Of a stretch of DNA of 64,000 nt, positions 28,845 to 37,088 are shown in pieces. The stretch is from NCBI RefSeq assembly GCF_000263715.2, contig NZ_CM001514.1, positions 3,165,674 through 3,229,673 of the forward strand, given 5' to 3'. Numbering within the stretch: the first letter of the stretch is position 1; every line of letters starts with the position of its first letter. Made by a program: the position numbers and the translations under genes. The stretch is from Pseudomonas synxantha BG33R. GTDB lineage: Bacteria; Pseudomonadota; Gammaproteobacteria; Pseudomonadales; Pseudomonadaceae. Below the pieces are notes generated by a model. The model saw only the letters and a list, made by a program, of their open reading frames with translations, did no database searches and was not told where the DNA came from.

Positions 28845-28860
28845 AACATCCTCACCATAT

Positions 28861-29712
28861 TCAAACTATTACCTGCGCACTCAAGAGTGCGCGCACAATC
28901 GCCTTTAATCGTGGTACATCACGCAAATCACGATGGTAACCAAGCCAGAGTTCTCGACCTGGTGGAGACGCTTGCAGATCAATCACTTTAAGCCCCGGGA
29001 TTTTTTGCCCCACGACCACGGGCAATACCGCGAGTCCTAGCCCTGCCGCGCATAACTGCGCCTGAATGATCCGATCATTACTGCGTTGCATGACGGACGC
29101 TTCGGGTAGCAATTGCTGTAGCCATGCCACATCCGGAAAATGGTTGAGGTCTGCATTCATCAGAATCAGGTTGACCCCCTCCCCTGTACCGCTGGCGACG
29201 CTGTAGTTCTGCGCCGCGTACACCGCATATCGAACGTCCATCAATTTGCGCTGAACAATATCCGGTTGGTCGAAGGGAACATTTCTAAGTGCAACGTCGG
29301 CTTCACGTCTCGATAAGTCGAGCATGCGCGGCGAAGTCAGGATTTCCACTCGAATATTCGGATGCTTGCGCGCGACGCAAGCCATCAAGTCAGGCATTAC
29401 ATAGCCGGCGAACCACTCCGGACAGGTAATTCTTATACCGCCCTCAAGGTGCTCATCATGGATTGCCATCTTGCGATTTAACGCCAAAGCGCTTTGTTCC
29501 ATGCTTTCTGCCAAATCGAGAATGGATTCGCCTTCGGCCGTGATCACCAGCCCCTCCCCGGTGCGCTGGAACAATTTTTGGCCCAACGCTTCTTCCAGGG
29601 CCTGCACACGGCGACTCACCGTAGGTCGGCTGACCCTCAGTTGCGTTGCTGCATCGGCATAGGTTCCAGCGCGCACAACGGCAAGAAAGACCTTAACATC
29701 GCCCCACTCCAT
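28861..29712 (-). CDS. LysR-family transcriptional regulator
   Basis: A 283-residue regulator with the DNA-binding segment AGTYADAATQLRVSRPTVSRRVQALEEALGQKLFQRTGEG and an effector domain (GIRITCPEWFAGYVMPDLM, GLGLAVLPVVVG). AAGGAG lies before the start. The gene stands 47 bases downstream of the secreted metallo-hydrolase gene and just upstream of the hydrolase gene, all on the minus strand. It may regulate these and the divergent oxidoreductase gene. Confidence 0.88.
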   Translation of the reverse strand: MEWGDVKVFLAVVRAGTYADAATQLRVSRPTVSRRVQALEEALGQKLFQRTGEGLVITAEGESILDLAESMEQSALALNRKMAIHDEHLEGGIRITCPEWFAGYVMPDLMACVARKHPNIRVEILTSPRMLDLSRREADVALRNVPFDQPDIVQRKLMDVRYAVYAAQNYSVASGTGEGVNLILMNADLNHFPDVAWLQQLLPEASVMQRSNDRIIQAQLCAAGLGLAVLPVVVGQKIPGLKVIDLQASPPGRELWLGYHRDLRDVPRLKAIVRALLSAQVIV

Positions 29713-29759
29713 ATGAATGCTCCTTGTCTTCAGTGCCGTTGCGCTTAATCACTCAGCAC

Positions 29760-30707
29760 TCATTTCTGAACGGGCTGCCAGAGGTAGTCTTCGCCCTTCT
29801 TTGCCACCTTGCCAATACCAGGGAAATCAATGTGGGCGTCGGCAACCCAGTATCGTTCAGTGGATGTGGCGGCATCTTCCAGCGCCGCCTTACGGGTACT
29901 GATTGCCTGACTTGGGGTACTGTCGTAGATGACGGTGACTTGCGGTTCAGGGAATTGAACCGGTTGCACATGGATTACATCGCCCCAGAACAGCAATTGG
30001 TCCCCTCCTTCACTGACCTTGAACCCAGTATGCCCCGGGGTATGCCCGCGTAAATCGATGGCTTCAATGCCCGCAAAAAGCTTGTCCCCCCATTTGAAGG
30101 TCCTGACACGACCGGCGTCCTGGTAAGGTTTGAGATAACGTTTGACTGCAGAGAATGCTTCAGGCTTGTCCTCTTTGCCCAACGCAATGGAGGCGTCCGA
30201 CATCCAGTAGTTCAACTCATTGTCATTGACCTCAACTACCGCATTCTTGAACGTGCGTTGCTGCCCGTTCAACAACCCTCCGATATGATCGGCATGCAAG
30301 TGCGTCATCAGTACCACATCGATCTGATCGGCGCTGTAGCCCGCGGCCTTCATGCTTTCCAGCAGGCGGCCGGCAGTGCTTCCGGTCAGTTCGCCACCGC
30401 CGGTGTCTACCAGGATTTTCTTGTCCCCTGTATCGACCAGATAAACATTGACGGACATGCGCGCATCTTTATCCAGCCCTGCCTGTTCAAGCAGCGTACT
30501 TATGCGGGCACCATCGCCCCCTTCAAGGATCTTGACCATATCGGCAGGGAGGTAGCCGTCATAGAGGGCAACCACCTTGAACTTGCCGACATTCATCGAG
30601 TAACTGGCCTGGGCGTCGGGCAGCGCAGATGCGAACACACTATTGGAGATAGACAGTGCGAATGCGAACGGCAGTACTGCTGAGTAAATGGATTTGAATA
30701 GCTTCAT
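29760..30707 (-). CDS. Secreted metallo-beta-lactamase-fold hydrolase
   Basis: A 315-residue protein with a Sec signal peptide (MKLFKSIYSAVLPFAFALSISNSVFA). The metal-binding motif is THLHADHIGG, followed by GHTPGHTGF and GDVIHVQ, so a two-metal site is likely in the periplasm. This build is shared by many lactonase- and hydrolase-like members; the substrate is not readable. The start at 30707 has AGGAAG upstream and is preferred over 30773, which lacks a signal-like start. It is divergent from the GMC oxidoreductase, with a shared 232-base promoter region. Confidence 0.85.
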   Translation of the reverse strand: MKLFKSIYSAVLPFAFALSISNSVFASALPDAQASYSMNVGKFKVVALYDGYLPADMVKILEGGDGARISTLLEQAGLDKDARMSVNVYLVDTGDKKILVDTGGGELTGSTAGRLLESMKAAGYSADQIDVVLMTHLHADHIGGLLNGQQRTFKNAVVEVNDNELNYWMSDASIALGKEDKPEAFSAVKRYLKPYQDAGRVRTFKWGDKLFAGIEAIDLRGHTPGHTGFKVSEGGDQLLFWGDVIHVQPVQFPEPQVTVIYDSTPSQAISTRKAALEDAATSTERYWVADAHIDFPGIGKVAKKGEDYLWQPVQK

Positions 30708-30791
30708 TGTGTGCTTCCTGAAGTAGGTTGTGTTGCACACACTGTCCTCGATTGAACCCACTGAAATAAACATTTTTGTGTGAAATCCGGG

Positions 30792-30807
30792 CGTACAAAA
30801 ATGTACG
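30792..30807. promoter_or_regulatory. Perfect small palindrome, possible operator
   Basis: CGTACA AAAA TGTACG is a perfect 6-4-6 inverted repeat in the shared promoter region of the metallo-hydrolase and GMC oxidoreductase genes. It may bind a neighbouring regulator; no direct proof is in the sequence. Confidence 0.35.
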
Positions 30808-30939
30808 TCGGTTGCGCAGCTGTTCGTTCGCCAAATACGAAATGTCGATTCGCTTTTTGCAGGCTTATTAAGCAGGCGAGCTCGGCTTTATCGTTCCCTC
30901 TGCACGCATCTGACCTCACCTTCAACAGGAAGAAAATGC

Positions 30940-32577
30940 ATGAGAGAAACTATCGGTAACCCCTCAAGAAGGACTCTATTGGCAAGCGGTGTTGCAGTCG
31001 CCGCGACCCTGGCAGCAGGCAGTGGGCTGACCAGTGTTTACGCTGCCGGCGAGTCTCATACCAAAGACTCGGACGCAAGCTCGCGCGTGGATGTAATCAT
31101 TGTGGGGGGCGGATCTGCTGGTGCGGTATTGGCCCGGCGCTTGAGTGAGAACAGCAACCGTCGGGTACTGCTGCTTGAGGCGGGTCACAGTTACGGTCCG
31201 CAAGGTTATCCGGAAATTGTCGCCAACAGCGACATTGTCGGAGCCAATGCCAACCCTGAGTTCGAATGGGGTTACAAGACTCAGCCAGGTTACGTCGGTC
31301 ACCCTATTGGGGCGCTGCGTGGCAAGGTACTGGGAGGCAGTTCGGCTATCAATGGGGCGGTGGCGATCCGTGCACGCGACACCGACTTCAAGCGCTGGAA
31401 CTTGCCCGGATGGAGTTATGAAGAGATGCTGCCTTCATTCAAGAAACTTGAAACCCGCAGCGGCGGCGACGCTACTTTGCACGGCCACGAAGGACCGCTT
31501 CCAGTACACCAACTCAAGCGCGCAGACGTAACGCCAATGCAGCAGGCGTTCATGGATGCGACGTTGGCCAACGGATTCAAAATCATCAACGATTTCGATG
31601 GGGCCGACGCTGACGGTGTGGGGCCCTACCCGATGAACATCGTCAATGGCGTGCGCATCAATACCGGCATGGCATATTTGAACGATGAGGTCCGCGCGCG
31701 CAAAAACCTTGTAATCCGCCCAGATAGTTTGGTGGACAAGGTGCTTTTCGAAGGCAATCGTGCAATTGGCGTACGGTTGGCCGATGGCGAGACGTTGCAC
31801 GCCGGCGAAGTGATCCTGTCGGCCGGAACCTATGGTAGTGCGGCCATCCTGCTGCGCTCCGGTGTCGGGCCTAAAGCTGACTTGCAGGCGTTGAACATCG
31901 AGCAAGTGGTGGAGTTACCCGTTGGCCAGCACTTGATGGATCACCCCTTCTATTACAATGCCTACGCAGCCCGGCCCGAACTGATCGGCCGACAGTCACC
32001 TGCCATTGGTGCCAAGTTGTGGACCCATAGCAGCAGCGCCAGTCATGGCGATCTTGATCTGCACATCACGGCAATCCATCTGTTCCCGCACGACCAGAGC
32101 CCGACCAAGGTGGGGTTTGTACTCGCTGTTGCCCTGACCCGCCCCATGTCCCAAGGCACACTGACCCTGGCCAGCCGTGATCCATTTGTTGCGCCGCGCA
32201 TCGACTTGAATTTCCTCGCAAGGCAAGAAGACCGTCAGCGTCTGCTGGAGGGTATTCGGTTGGCTCGCAAGATCGGTAGCACCAGACCGTTGCGGGAGTT
32301 GATTCACTCGGAGCTCAATCCAGGCAAAGGCAACGACTCGGACGAAGCCCTGCTCGCCAGCGTGCGGTCCAGCCTCGATACCTATCACCATCCCACTTCA
32401 TCTGCGCCCATGGGGCGTCCAGGCGACGCGCGCGCCGTGGTGGATTTGAATGCACGGCCATTTGGCCTGCAAGCTTTGCGGATAGTCGATGCGTCCATCT
32501 TTCCGGATGTGCCCTCGGTAGCCACCAATATCACCGTAATTGCCCTTGCCGAGAAAATCGCCCGCCAGTACGCATGA
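30940..32577 (+). CDS. Tat-exported GMC-family flavin oxidoreductase
   Basis: A 545-residue FAD enzyme of the glucose-methanol-choline family. The start has a twin-arginine signal (SRRTLLASGVAV), so it should fold in the cytoplasm and act in the periplasm. The FAD motif is VDVIIVGGGSAGAVLARRLSE, the GMC signature is GKVLGGSSAINGAVAIR, and the catalytic C-terminal part is YHHPTSSAPMG and VDASIFPDVPSVATNITVIALAEKIA. AACAGGAAG precedes the start. It converges with the flavoprotein gene that follows. An alcohol or aldehyde is the likely substrate class. Confidence 0.88.
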   Translation: MRETIGNPSRRTLLASGVAVAATLAAGSGLTSVYAAGESHTKDSDASSRVDVIIVGGGSAGAVLARRLSENSNRRVLLLEAGHSYGPQGYPEIVANSDIVGANANPEFEWGYKTQPGYVGHPIGALRGKVLGGSSAINGAVAIRARDTDFKRWNLPGWSYEEMLPSFKKLETRSGGDATLHGHEGPLPVHQLKRADVTPMQQAFMDATLANGFKIINDFDGADADGVGPYPMNIVNGVRINTGMAYLNDEVRARKNLVIRPDSLVDKVLFEGNRAIGVRLADGETLHAGEVILSAGTYGSAAILLRSGVGPKADLQALNIEQVVELPVGQHLMDHPFYYNAYAARPELIGRQSPAIGAKLWTHSSSASHGDLDLHITAIHLFPHDQSPTKVGFVLAVALTRPMSQGTLTLASRDPFVAPRIDLNFLARQEDRQRLLEGIRLARKIGSTRPLRELIHSELNPGKGNDSDEALLASVRSSLDTYHHPTSSAPMGRPGDARAVVDLNARPFGLQALRIVDASIFPDVPSVATNITVIALAEKIARQYA

Positions 32578-32591
32578 CTCGCGAGACCACA

Positions 32592-33890
32592 CTAGCCAAA
32601 CGCCTCTTTGACCAAGCTGTCGAACATGCTGTAGGCCGACAGCGCTTCACGACGATAATCCTCGTCGTTGGCGTCCAGGGGGGTGACCCGTAGGGTTTGG
32701 ATCTCGATGAGATTGCGGGTTGCGTCATGCTGGTAGTGAAGCAGCACCGAGATACCGTAGTTGTCAGCACACAGGCTGTAGCAGACATTCATGTATTGCG
32801 GCTTGAGCAACGCCAGGCCGTGCATCTGGCTATGGATGGCCAATGCACAGACTCTGGCCTGACAGGTCGCGGCGAAGGCTGACTTGGGTAGTTTCTCGGC
32901 GTAGGCAGCGTCGCCGATCACATGCACATCCGGTACCAACAAGGATTCCAGGGTCTGGGTGTTGACTGGACACCAGCCATGTTCGGCAGCAAGGCCGTTG
33001 CACCGTGAAAAATCATCAGCCTGCTGGGGCGCGATAATGTTGATCACTTGGCCACTGACCGGCCCTCCCTCCGTCAGCAACTGTCCTTTGGCTTCGTCGA
33101 AACCTTGCACGGTGCCTCCCTGCAAGGCGCCGATCCACTGGATGTTGGCCTGCTCGCTACCATAGCCATAGAAGCGTTTCCAAGCCTGCTCGAATTGCGC
33201 TTGCTTGGCGAACCGCGGCTTGGCATCCAGAATGATCACGCGTGAATCGGGCTTGTGGGTCTTGAGATAATCGGCAATCAGGCTAGCCCGTTCATATGGA
33301 CCGGGCGGGCAGCGGTAATCGTCCACAGGTACCGAGATCAACACATTGCCGCCGTTGGGCATAGCCTCCAGTTGCTGCCGGAGAAGACGCAGTTGTTCGC
33401 CGCCGCCCCAGGCATGAGGTACACGACGGGCCACCGCCTCGCTGTAACCGGCGATGCTTTCGTACTTGTAGCCAATGCCCGTCGCAACTACGCAGCGGTC
33501 ATAACCAAGTACCGAACCATCGACAAGAATGACCTGCTTTCGCTTGGCATCAATCGAGCGCGCCCTCTGATGCACCACCTCGATGCCCTCGGCGCGTAAC
33601 TGCGCGTACCCGAAGATCAGGGTTTCTTCGTCCCGCTTGCCTACCAGGTACTCAACCCCCAGTGGACAGCAATGATACTGCGGGCTGGGCTCGACCAAAG
33701 TGATACCGACGCTGCTATCCAGGCGCCTGAGCGTACGAGCGAAAGTTGCGCCGGCAAAGCCGCCGACGATCACCACTACAGCATAAGATGAGGCCGTCAC
33801 GTGACCCATCGGCGTGGCCAGCGTCTGGATTGAGGAAGCGCCGATACCAGTGGCCAGCCACTTGAGCAGCAGTCTTCGTTGTCGGTTCAT
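32592..33890 (-). CDS. Flavocytochrome c sulfide dehydrogenase-type flavoprotein (FccB/SoxF-like)
   Basis: A 432-residue FAD protein with a signal peptide containing RRLLLKWLATG (twin-arginine-like QRR), so it is probably periplasmic. The FAD segment is AVVVIVGGFAGATFARTLRRLDSSVGITLVEP, and YHCCPLGVEYLVG plus CVVATGIGYKYE follow. Two Cys-containing regions are in the positions where this family has its redox disulfide, though I did not prove the pair. The start MNRQRRLLLK at 33890 gives an ATGA overlap with the cytochrome gene; MPMNRQ at 33896 is the alternative. With the diheme cytochrome it forms a complete flavocytochrome-c-like pair. A thiol or sulfide substrate is inferred. Confidence 0.82.
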   Translation of the reverse strand: MNRQRRLLLKWLATGIGASSIQTLATPMGHVTASSYAVVVIVGGFAGATFARTLRRLDSSVGITLVEPSPQYHCCPLGVEYLVGKRDEETLIFGYAQLRAEGIEVVHQRARSIDAKRKQVILVDGSVLGYDRCVVATGIGYKYESIAGYSEAVARRVPHAWGGGEQLRLLRQQLEAMPNGGNVLISVPVDDYRCPPGPYERASLIADYLKTHKPDSRVIILDAKPRFAKQAQFEQAWKRFYGYGSEQANIQWIGALQGGTVQGFDEAKGQLLTEGGPVSGQVINIIAPQQADDFSRCNGLAAEHGWCPVNTQTLESLLVPDVHVIGDAAYAEKLPKSAFAATCQARVCALAIHSQMHGLALLKPQYMNVCYSLCADNYGISVLLHYQHDATRNLIEIQTLRVTPLDANDEDYRREALSAYSMFDSLVKEAFG

Positions 33891-34462
33891 CGGCATAGAG
33901 CCTCCCGCACGCAACCTTGCAGGTAACCCAGCAACTCTTGTAATTCCTCGCCTTTGAGGGCAGACATCGCGCTGGCCATTTCCTCCGGAACCGTTCGTTC
34001 GCCCGTGGCCATATCCTTCAGCACTCCTTCCATATATCGCGCATTTTGTCCTTTTACATACGGCGTATCCGCCTGCTTGTCATGGCAACTGGAACAGTGT
34101 TGAGCGTACAACTGCTCCCCTTGGCCGGGTGCCTGGGACGGCGGCGCCCCCAGCAAGACTTTCGGCAGACCGCTGTAATACTTGGCGAACTGCCTGAGTG
34201 TCCGGTCGTCGTACCCTTCCATCGCCCGGTTCATGATGGTGCCTTTGAGAGTGCCATCGCGATAAGCGGCGAGGGTCTTGTACAAGTAGGCCTCGGGCTG
34301 GCCGGCCAGCGAAGGAATCGCCCCGGGCGTGCGTTGCCCCTCAAAGCCGTGGCAATTGATACAACCGTTGCTCAACATGAAGGGCTCGCCACGACTGCTG
34401 GCTTGCAGACCGGGCACCGCAAAAACCAGGACGATAAACAACGACCCGATGACCACGCGCAT
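33887..34462 (-). CDS. Diheme cytochrome c (FccA-like)
   Basis: A 191-residue periplasmic electron carrier with a signal peptide (MRVVIGSLFIVLVFAVPGLQA) and two heme motifs, CINCHG and CSSCHD, about 100 residues apart. Each half has its distal methionine candidate (for example MNRAM and MASAM). The two-domain layout is that of cytochrome c4 and of the FccA subunit of sulfide dehydrogenase. Its ATGA overlap with the flavoprotein gene supports a stable complex. It lies at the tail of the long minus-strand gene series starting at 43.8 kb. Confidence 0.88.
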   Translation of the reverse strand: MRVVIGSLFIVLVFAVPGLQASSRGEPFMLSNGCINCHGFEGQRTPGAIPSLAGQPEAYLYKTLAAYRDGTLKGTIMNRAMEGYDDRTLRQFAKYYSGLPKVLLGAPPSQAPGQGEQLYAQHCSSCHDKQADTPYVKGQNARYMEGVLKDMATGERTVPEEMASAMSALKGEELQELLGYLQGCVREALCR

Positions 34463-34498
34463 AGGCAGGACTCTCTCTGTGCTTTATATCGGCCGTTT

Positions 34499-34951
34499 TT
34501 ACTCAGTGAGCACATTGCTCATGTACACCTTGGTATGACGCAGGTACTCCTTGGGAATGTGGTAACCGCCGTAGGCTTTCACATGGCCGTCGATATAGCC
34601 GCTCATGGCCTCGCGTGAAGCAAATATTTGCTTGGCCCGCTCGAAGGCCACCGCATCGCGGTAGATCATCAGGTGGATCAGCGGCTCGCCCAGTTCGGTG
34701 GGGATGAGGTTGATCACCTTGACCCCTTCCTTCGATTTGCCGGCATAAGTTTGCATGTACGCAGCCTGCGAGGTGACGAAGGTATTCAGGAACGCCTCCT
34801 CCTGTCCCTTGGGTGGCTCAAATATGATGGTCATGGCCTTGCTGGTGGAAGCTGCAGCCGCAGTTGTCGGGGGCTGAGTCTGAGCCCATGTTTGGCTGCC
34901 AAAAAACCACAGAAAGCTGACCAGGCCAAGACGTGCTGTAAGTTTGTTCAT
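34499..34951 (-). CDS. Small exported protein of unknown function
   Basis: A 150-residue protein beginning with a textbook signal peptide (MNKLTARLGLVSFLWFFGSQTWA). The mature part (MTIIFEPPKGQEEAFLNTFVTSQ...LIHLMIYRDAVAFERAKQ) looks like a small dimeric alpha/beta-barrel (monooxygenase/EthD-like) domain, judged only from its pattern. An upstream ATG at 34990 has a stronger GGAGGAG site and would add 13 residues. It stands 36 bases ahead of the cytochrome gene and 92 bases after the methyltransferase gene, so it may belong to either module. Confidence 0.7.
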   Translation of the reverse strand: MNKLTARLGLVSFLWFFGSQTWAQTQPPTTAAAASTSKAMTIIFEPPKGQEEAFLNTFVTSQAAYMQTYAGKSKEGVKVINLIPTELGEPLIHLMIYRDAVAFERAKQIFASREAMSGYIDGHVKAYGGYHIPKEYLRHTKVYMSNVLTE

Positions 34952-35043
34952 CACGATCACCGTTATTGTTACTGATGGCTTATTTTTCATGTTGGGCCAG
35001 GCTCCTCCGGCGAGCCGGCCCGATGGCGGACACGAGGCTTTTC

Positions 35044-35652
35044 CTATTTGTGCAACACAACTGAAATCATTCGCCCGTCCAACTCCGCCGTGGGGTCGGC
35101 TGTATCCCTGGGGGCAACCTGCACCGAGCTGATTTCCACGCGGCGATAGTGTTCGAACATCACGCGCTGGTACTCCAGCGGCAGCAAGGGCCGGATGCAG
35201 AACAGGGCCAAGCGTCCGCCATCGTCGAGCAGCGATTGTGCGGCGAACTTGAGGAACTGGAGGTTCTCGTCGTCAACCGCAGCCATGTCATCGGCGAACG
35301 GATCGAAGAAGATCGCCGAATAGCGCTGGGTGGGTAGCTGCTGCCAATAACCTGGGTGCAACTGTATGTTCGTGCGCATGCCCTTCCAGCGCTCAGCCTG
35401 GAGCAGCACTTGGGGGTGGGGTTCGACAATCGTGTGGGACACCGGGCCGAACTCCTGCAGAATACTGGCCGAGATGCCCATGCCGAAGCCGATTTCCAGT
35501 AGACGGTCATCAGGCGTGAGTTTGAGGTCCTCGACCATCCTGCGGATCAGTGGCCTCTCCCATTCATGCATGACGTACTCATCGCCGATGCGCAGCGAAT
35601 CACCGGTGTAAACCGCTTCTGTCGCCAAATATTCCTTGCGTTGCGGGTCCAT
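35044..35652 (-). CDS. SAM-dependent methyltransferase (guanidino/arginine N-methyltransferase-like)
   Basis: A 202-residue class I methyltransferase. The cofactor motif is DDRLLEIGFGMGISASILQEFG, then HTIVEPHPQVL as motif II and YSAIFFDPFADD as motif IV. The opening YVMHEWERPLIRRMVEDL and the DPF motif recall guanidinoacetate and RMT2-type arginine methyltransferases. The ATG at 35652 has AGGAG seven bases upstream; the earlier in-frame codon at 35658 is GTG. It belongs to the minus-strand peptide-modification-like operon. A guanidino or peptide substrate is an inference. Confidence 0.82.
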   Translation of the reverse strand: MDPQRKEYLATEAVYTGDSLRIGDEYVMHEWERPLIRRMVEDLKLTPDDRLLEIGFGMGISASILQEFGPVSHTIVEPHPQVLLQAERWKGMRTNIQLHPGYWQQLPTQRYSAIFFDPFADDMAAVDDENLQFLKFAAQSLLDDGGRLALFCIRPLLPLEYQRVMFEHYRRVEISSVQVAPRDTADPTAELDGRMISVVLHK

Positions 35653-35713
35653 GAACACTCCTTTTCACTTCACTCAAGGGAGGATCGGCAATCACGCCAA
35701 CAGGGCGGTAGCG

Positions 35714-36274
35714 TCACCTCACCAGTTTCAATTCCGGCCTGCCGACGAAGGCTTGCGCCGGCGTTACATTTGATTTCAGCAACAGGGTCTGGAACCCGCC
35801 TTTGAATGGAACCCTGGCAAGGACCGCGATGCTCAGTTCTTCGAGGTACAGAGAAAAGCCTTGGAGCGTCTGCAGGGATAGCCCGGCAAGTACGGCGTAT
35901 GCAATTTCCAGCAGCAACTGGTCGAGATAGATCACCAGAGTGCTTTCGCTGTGTCGGCAAAAAATCGCTTCCAGTTCGATGGCAAATGCATGATAGAGCG
36001 TGCTCAGGCTCAGGCTGCCGTTGCGACCGGCATAGGGATCGAACAACCAGTCCATCTTGCGGGCCCCATGCACCTGCTGCGGATCGTAGAAATCCTGCTC
36101 GAAGACCTGGGTCTGGATCTCCAGACTGTCAGCCAGTGCCAGGACCGGGGCATAGCAGGCTGAGCGGCCGGACATCACTAGCAGGTTGTCATGTGCCCGA
36201 TGCAACGTTTGCAGGTGGTCTTGCAATAACGCCTCGTCGACCTGCCGCGCACAGCGCATCAGAATCACGTTCAT
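35714..36274 (-). CDS. Histidine-phosphatase-like protein without catalytic histidines
   Basis: A 186-residue protein. The pattern MNVILMRCARQVDE, NLLVMSGRSACYAPVLALADSL, and TLVIYLDQLLLEIAYAVLAGL follows the order of a phosphoglycerate-mutase/histidine-phosphatase fold (xxILxRHGxx, SxxxRAxxTAxxLA, VxHGxxIRxLL). The RHG motif reads RCA and the second histidine region reads YLD, so the catalytic residues are lost. It would then be a binding or scaffold protein. The ATG overlaps the stop of the preceding gene as ATGA. The fold assignment is a pattern-based guess. Confidence 0.6.
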   Translation of the reverse strand: MNVILMRCARQVDEALLQDHLQTLHRAHDNLLVMSGRSACYAPVLALADSLEIQTQVFEQDFYDPQQVHGARKMDWLFDPYAGRNGSLSLSTLYHAFAIELEAIFCRHSESTLVIYLDQLLLEIAYAVLAGLSLQTLQGFSLYLEELSIAVLARVPFKGGFQTLLLKSNVTPAQAFVGRPELKLVR

Positions 36275-37065
36275 CTCATGGAACTCCTGAAACCAGCCTC
36301 GCAAGCCGCCAATGCCTCGATATGCCGTGTACGGGTAGCTCCGACAATACAAGCATCGACCTGGCGATGATGAAAGGCGTAGTCCAGCGCAGGCTCCAAA
36401 GGAATATCGCCGCCCGCCAGACAATGCACTGCGTAAAGCCGGGACCGGGCCTTGATCTGATGTAGATAGCCCGCGTAGCTCGCGCATTGCATATTCAAGA
36501 GGTTGACTGGCACCGCAGCGCCGGCGAACGGCCGTTCTTTCAACACCTGCAGGAAGCCGGCGCTGGGATGGAACCCCAGGAGAATCCGCGAGGCCGCCGG
36601 AATGGCCGCCTCCATCTGTCGCAGGATCGCCTCAAGCAGCGCGTATTGCTGTTGCGCCAGTAGTATGTCCAGCCAGTCGCCACCCAAGGTCACCAAACCA
36701 GGCTGGCAGCACCGGATGATTTCGAGGTCTTCGGCTATTTGTTGCGCATCGGCGGTGAAGGTATAGCCAAGTGCAGTGTAGTAGTACGCCGGGGCTGCCT
36801 GGACCTGACGGACACTGACGCCCTGCCCTGTTGCCTGCTCGGTCACCCGCAGAAGAAACCGCGAATGATAGATATGCCGCGTTCGTGGGCCGCCGGCCAA
36901 GGCATTACTGACGGCCTTGGCTGTGGGCCAGTCGCCGCTGGCCATGCCCAGGTTGGAACTGGCCAATACCCGGCGCGCGATCTCCTCGACCTGCTGCGCC
37001 GAGTAGGGGCTGCCGTAACGTTTGAGAAACCCCCGGTCACCCAGGTACAGAATCGGCTCATCCAT
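36271..37065 (-). CDS. Aldo/keto-reductase-like TIM-barrel protein
   Basis: A 264-residue protein. The C-terminal half (VNLLNMQCASYAGYLHQIKARSRLYAVHCLAGGDIP...VDACIVGATRTRHIEALAAC) matches the last strands and nucleotide-binding end of aldo/keto reductases. The N-terminal half is divergent and I could not place the Asp-Tyr-Lys-His catalytic set, so it may be shortened or inactive. AAGGAAG precedes the start, 23 bases after the ABC gene. It overlaps the next gene by ATGA. Confidence 0.65.
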   Translation of the reverse strand: MDEPILYLGDRGFLKRYGSPYSAQQVEEIARRVLASSNLGMASGDWPTAKAVSNALAGGPRTRHIYHSRFLLRVTEQATGQGVSVRQVQAAPAYYYTALGYTFTADAQQIAEDLEIIRCCQPGLVTLGGDWLDILLAQQQYALLEAILRQMEAAIPAASRILLGFHPSAGFLQVLKERPFAGAAVPVNLLNMQCASYAGYLHQIKARSRLYAVHCLAGGDIPLEPALDYAFHHRQVDACIVGATRTRHIEALAACEAGFRSSMR

Positions 37066-37088
37066 GAGTACTTCCTTGCGGCGGGCAA

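Noticed and set aside
35714-36487. Longer start for the phosphatase-like gene at 36487
   Set aside because: The extra N-terminal 71 residues overlap the preceding gene and look like shadow translation; MNVILMRC at 36274 starts the fold and gives an ATGA overlap.
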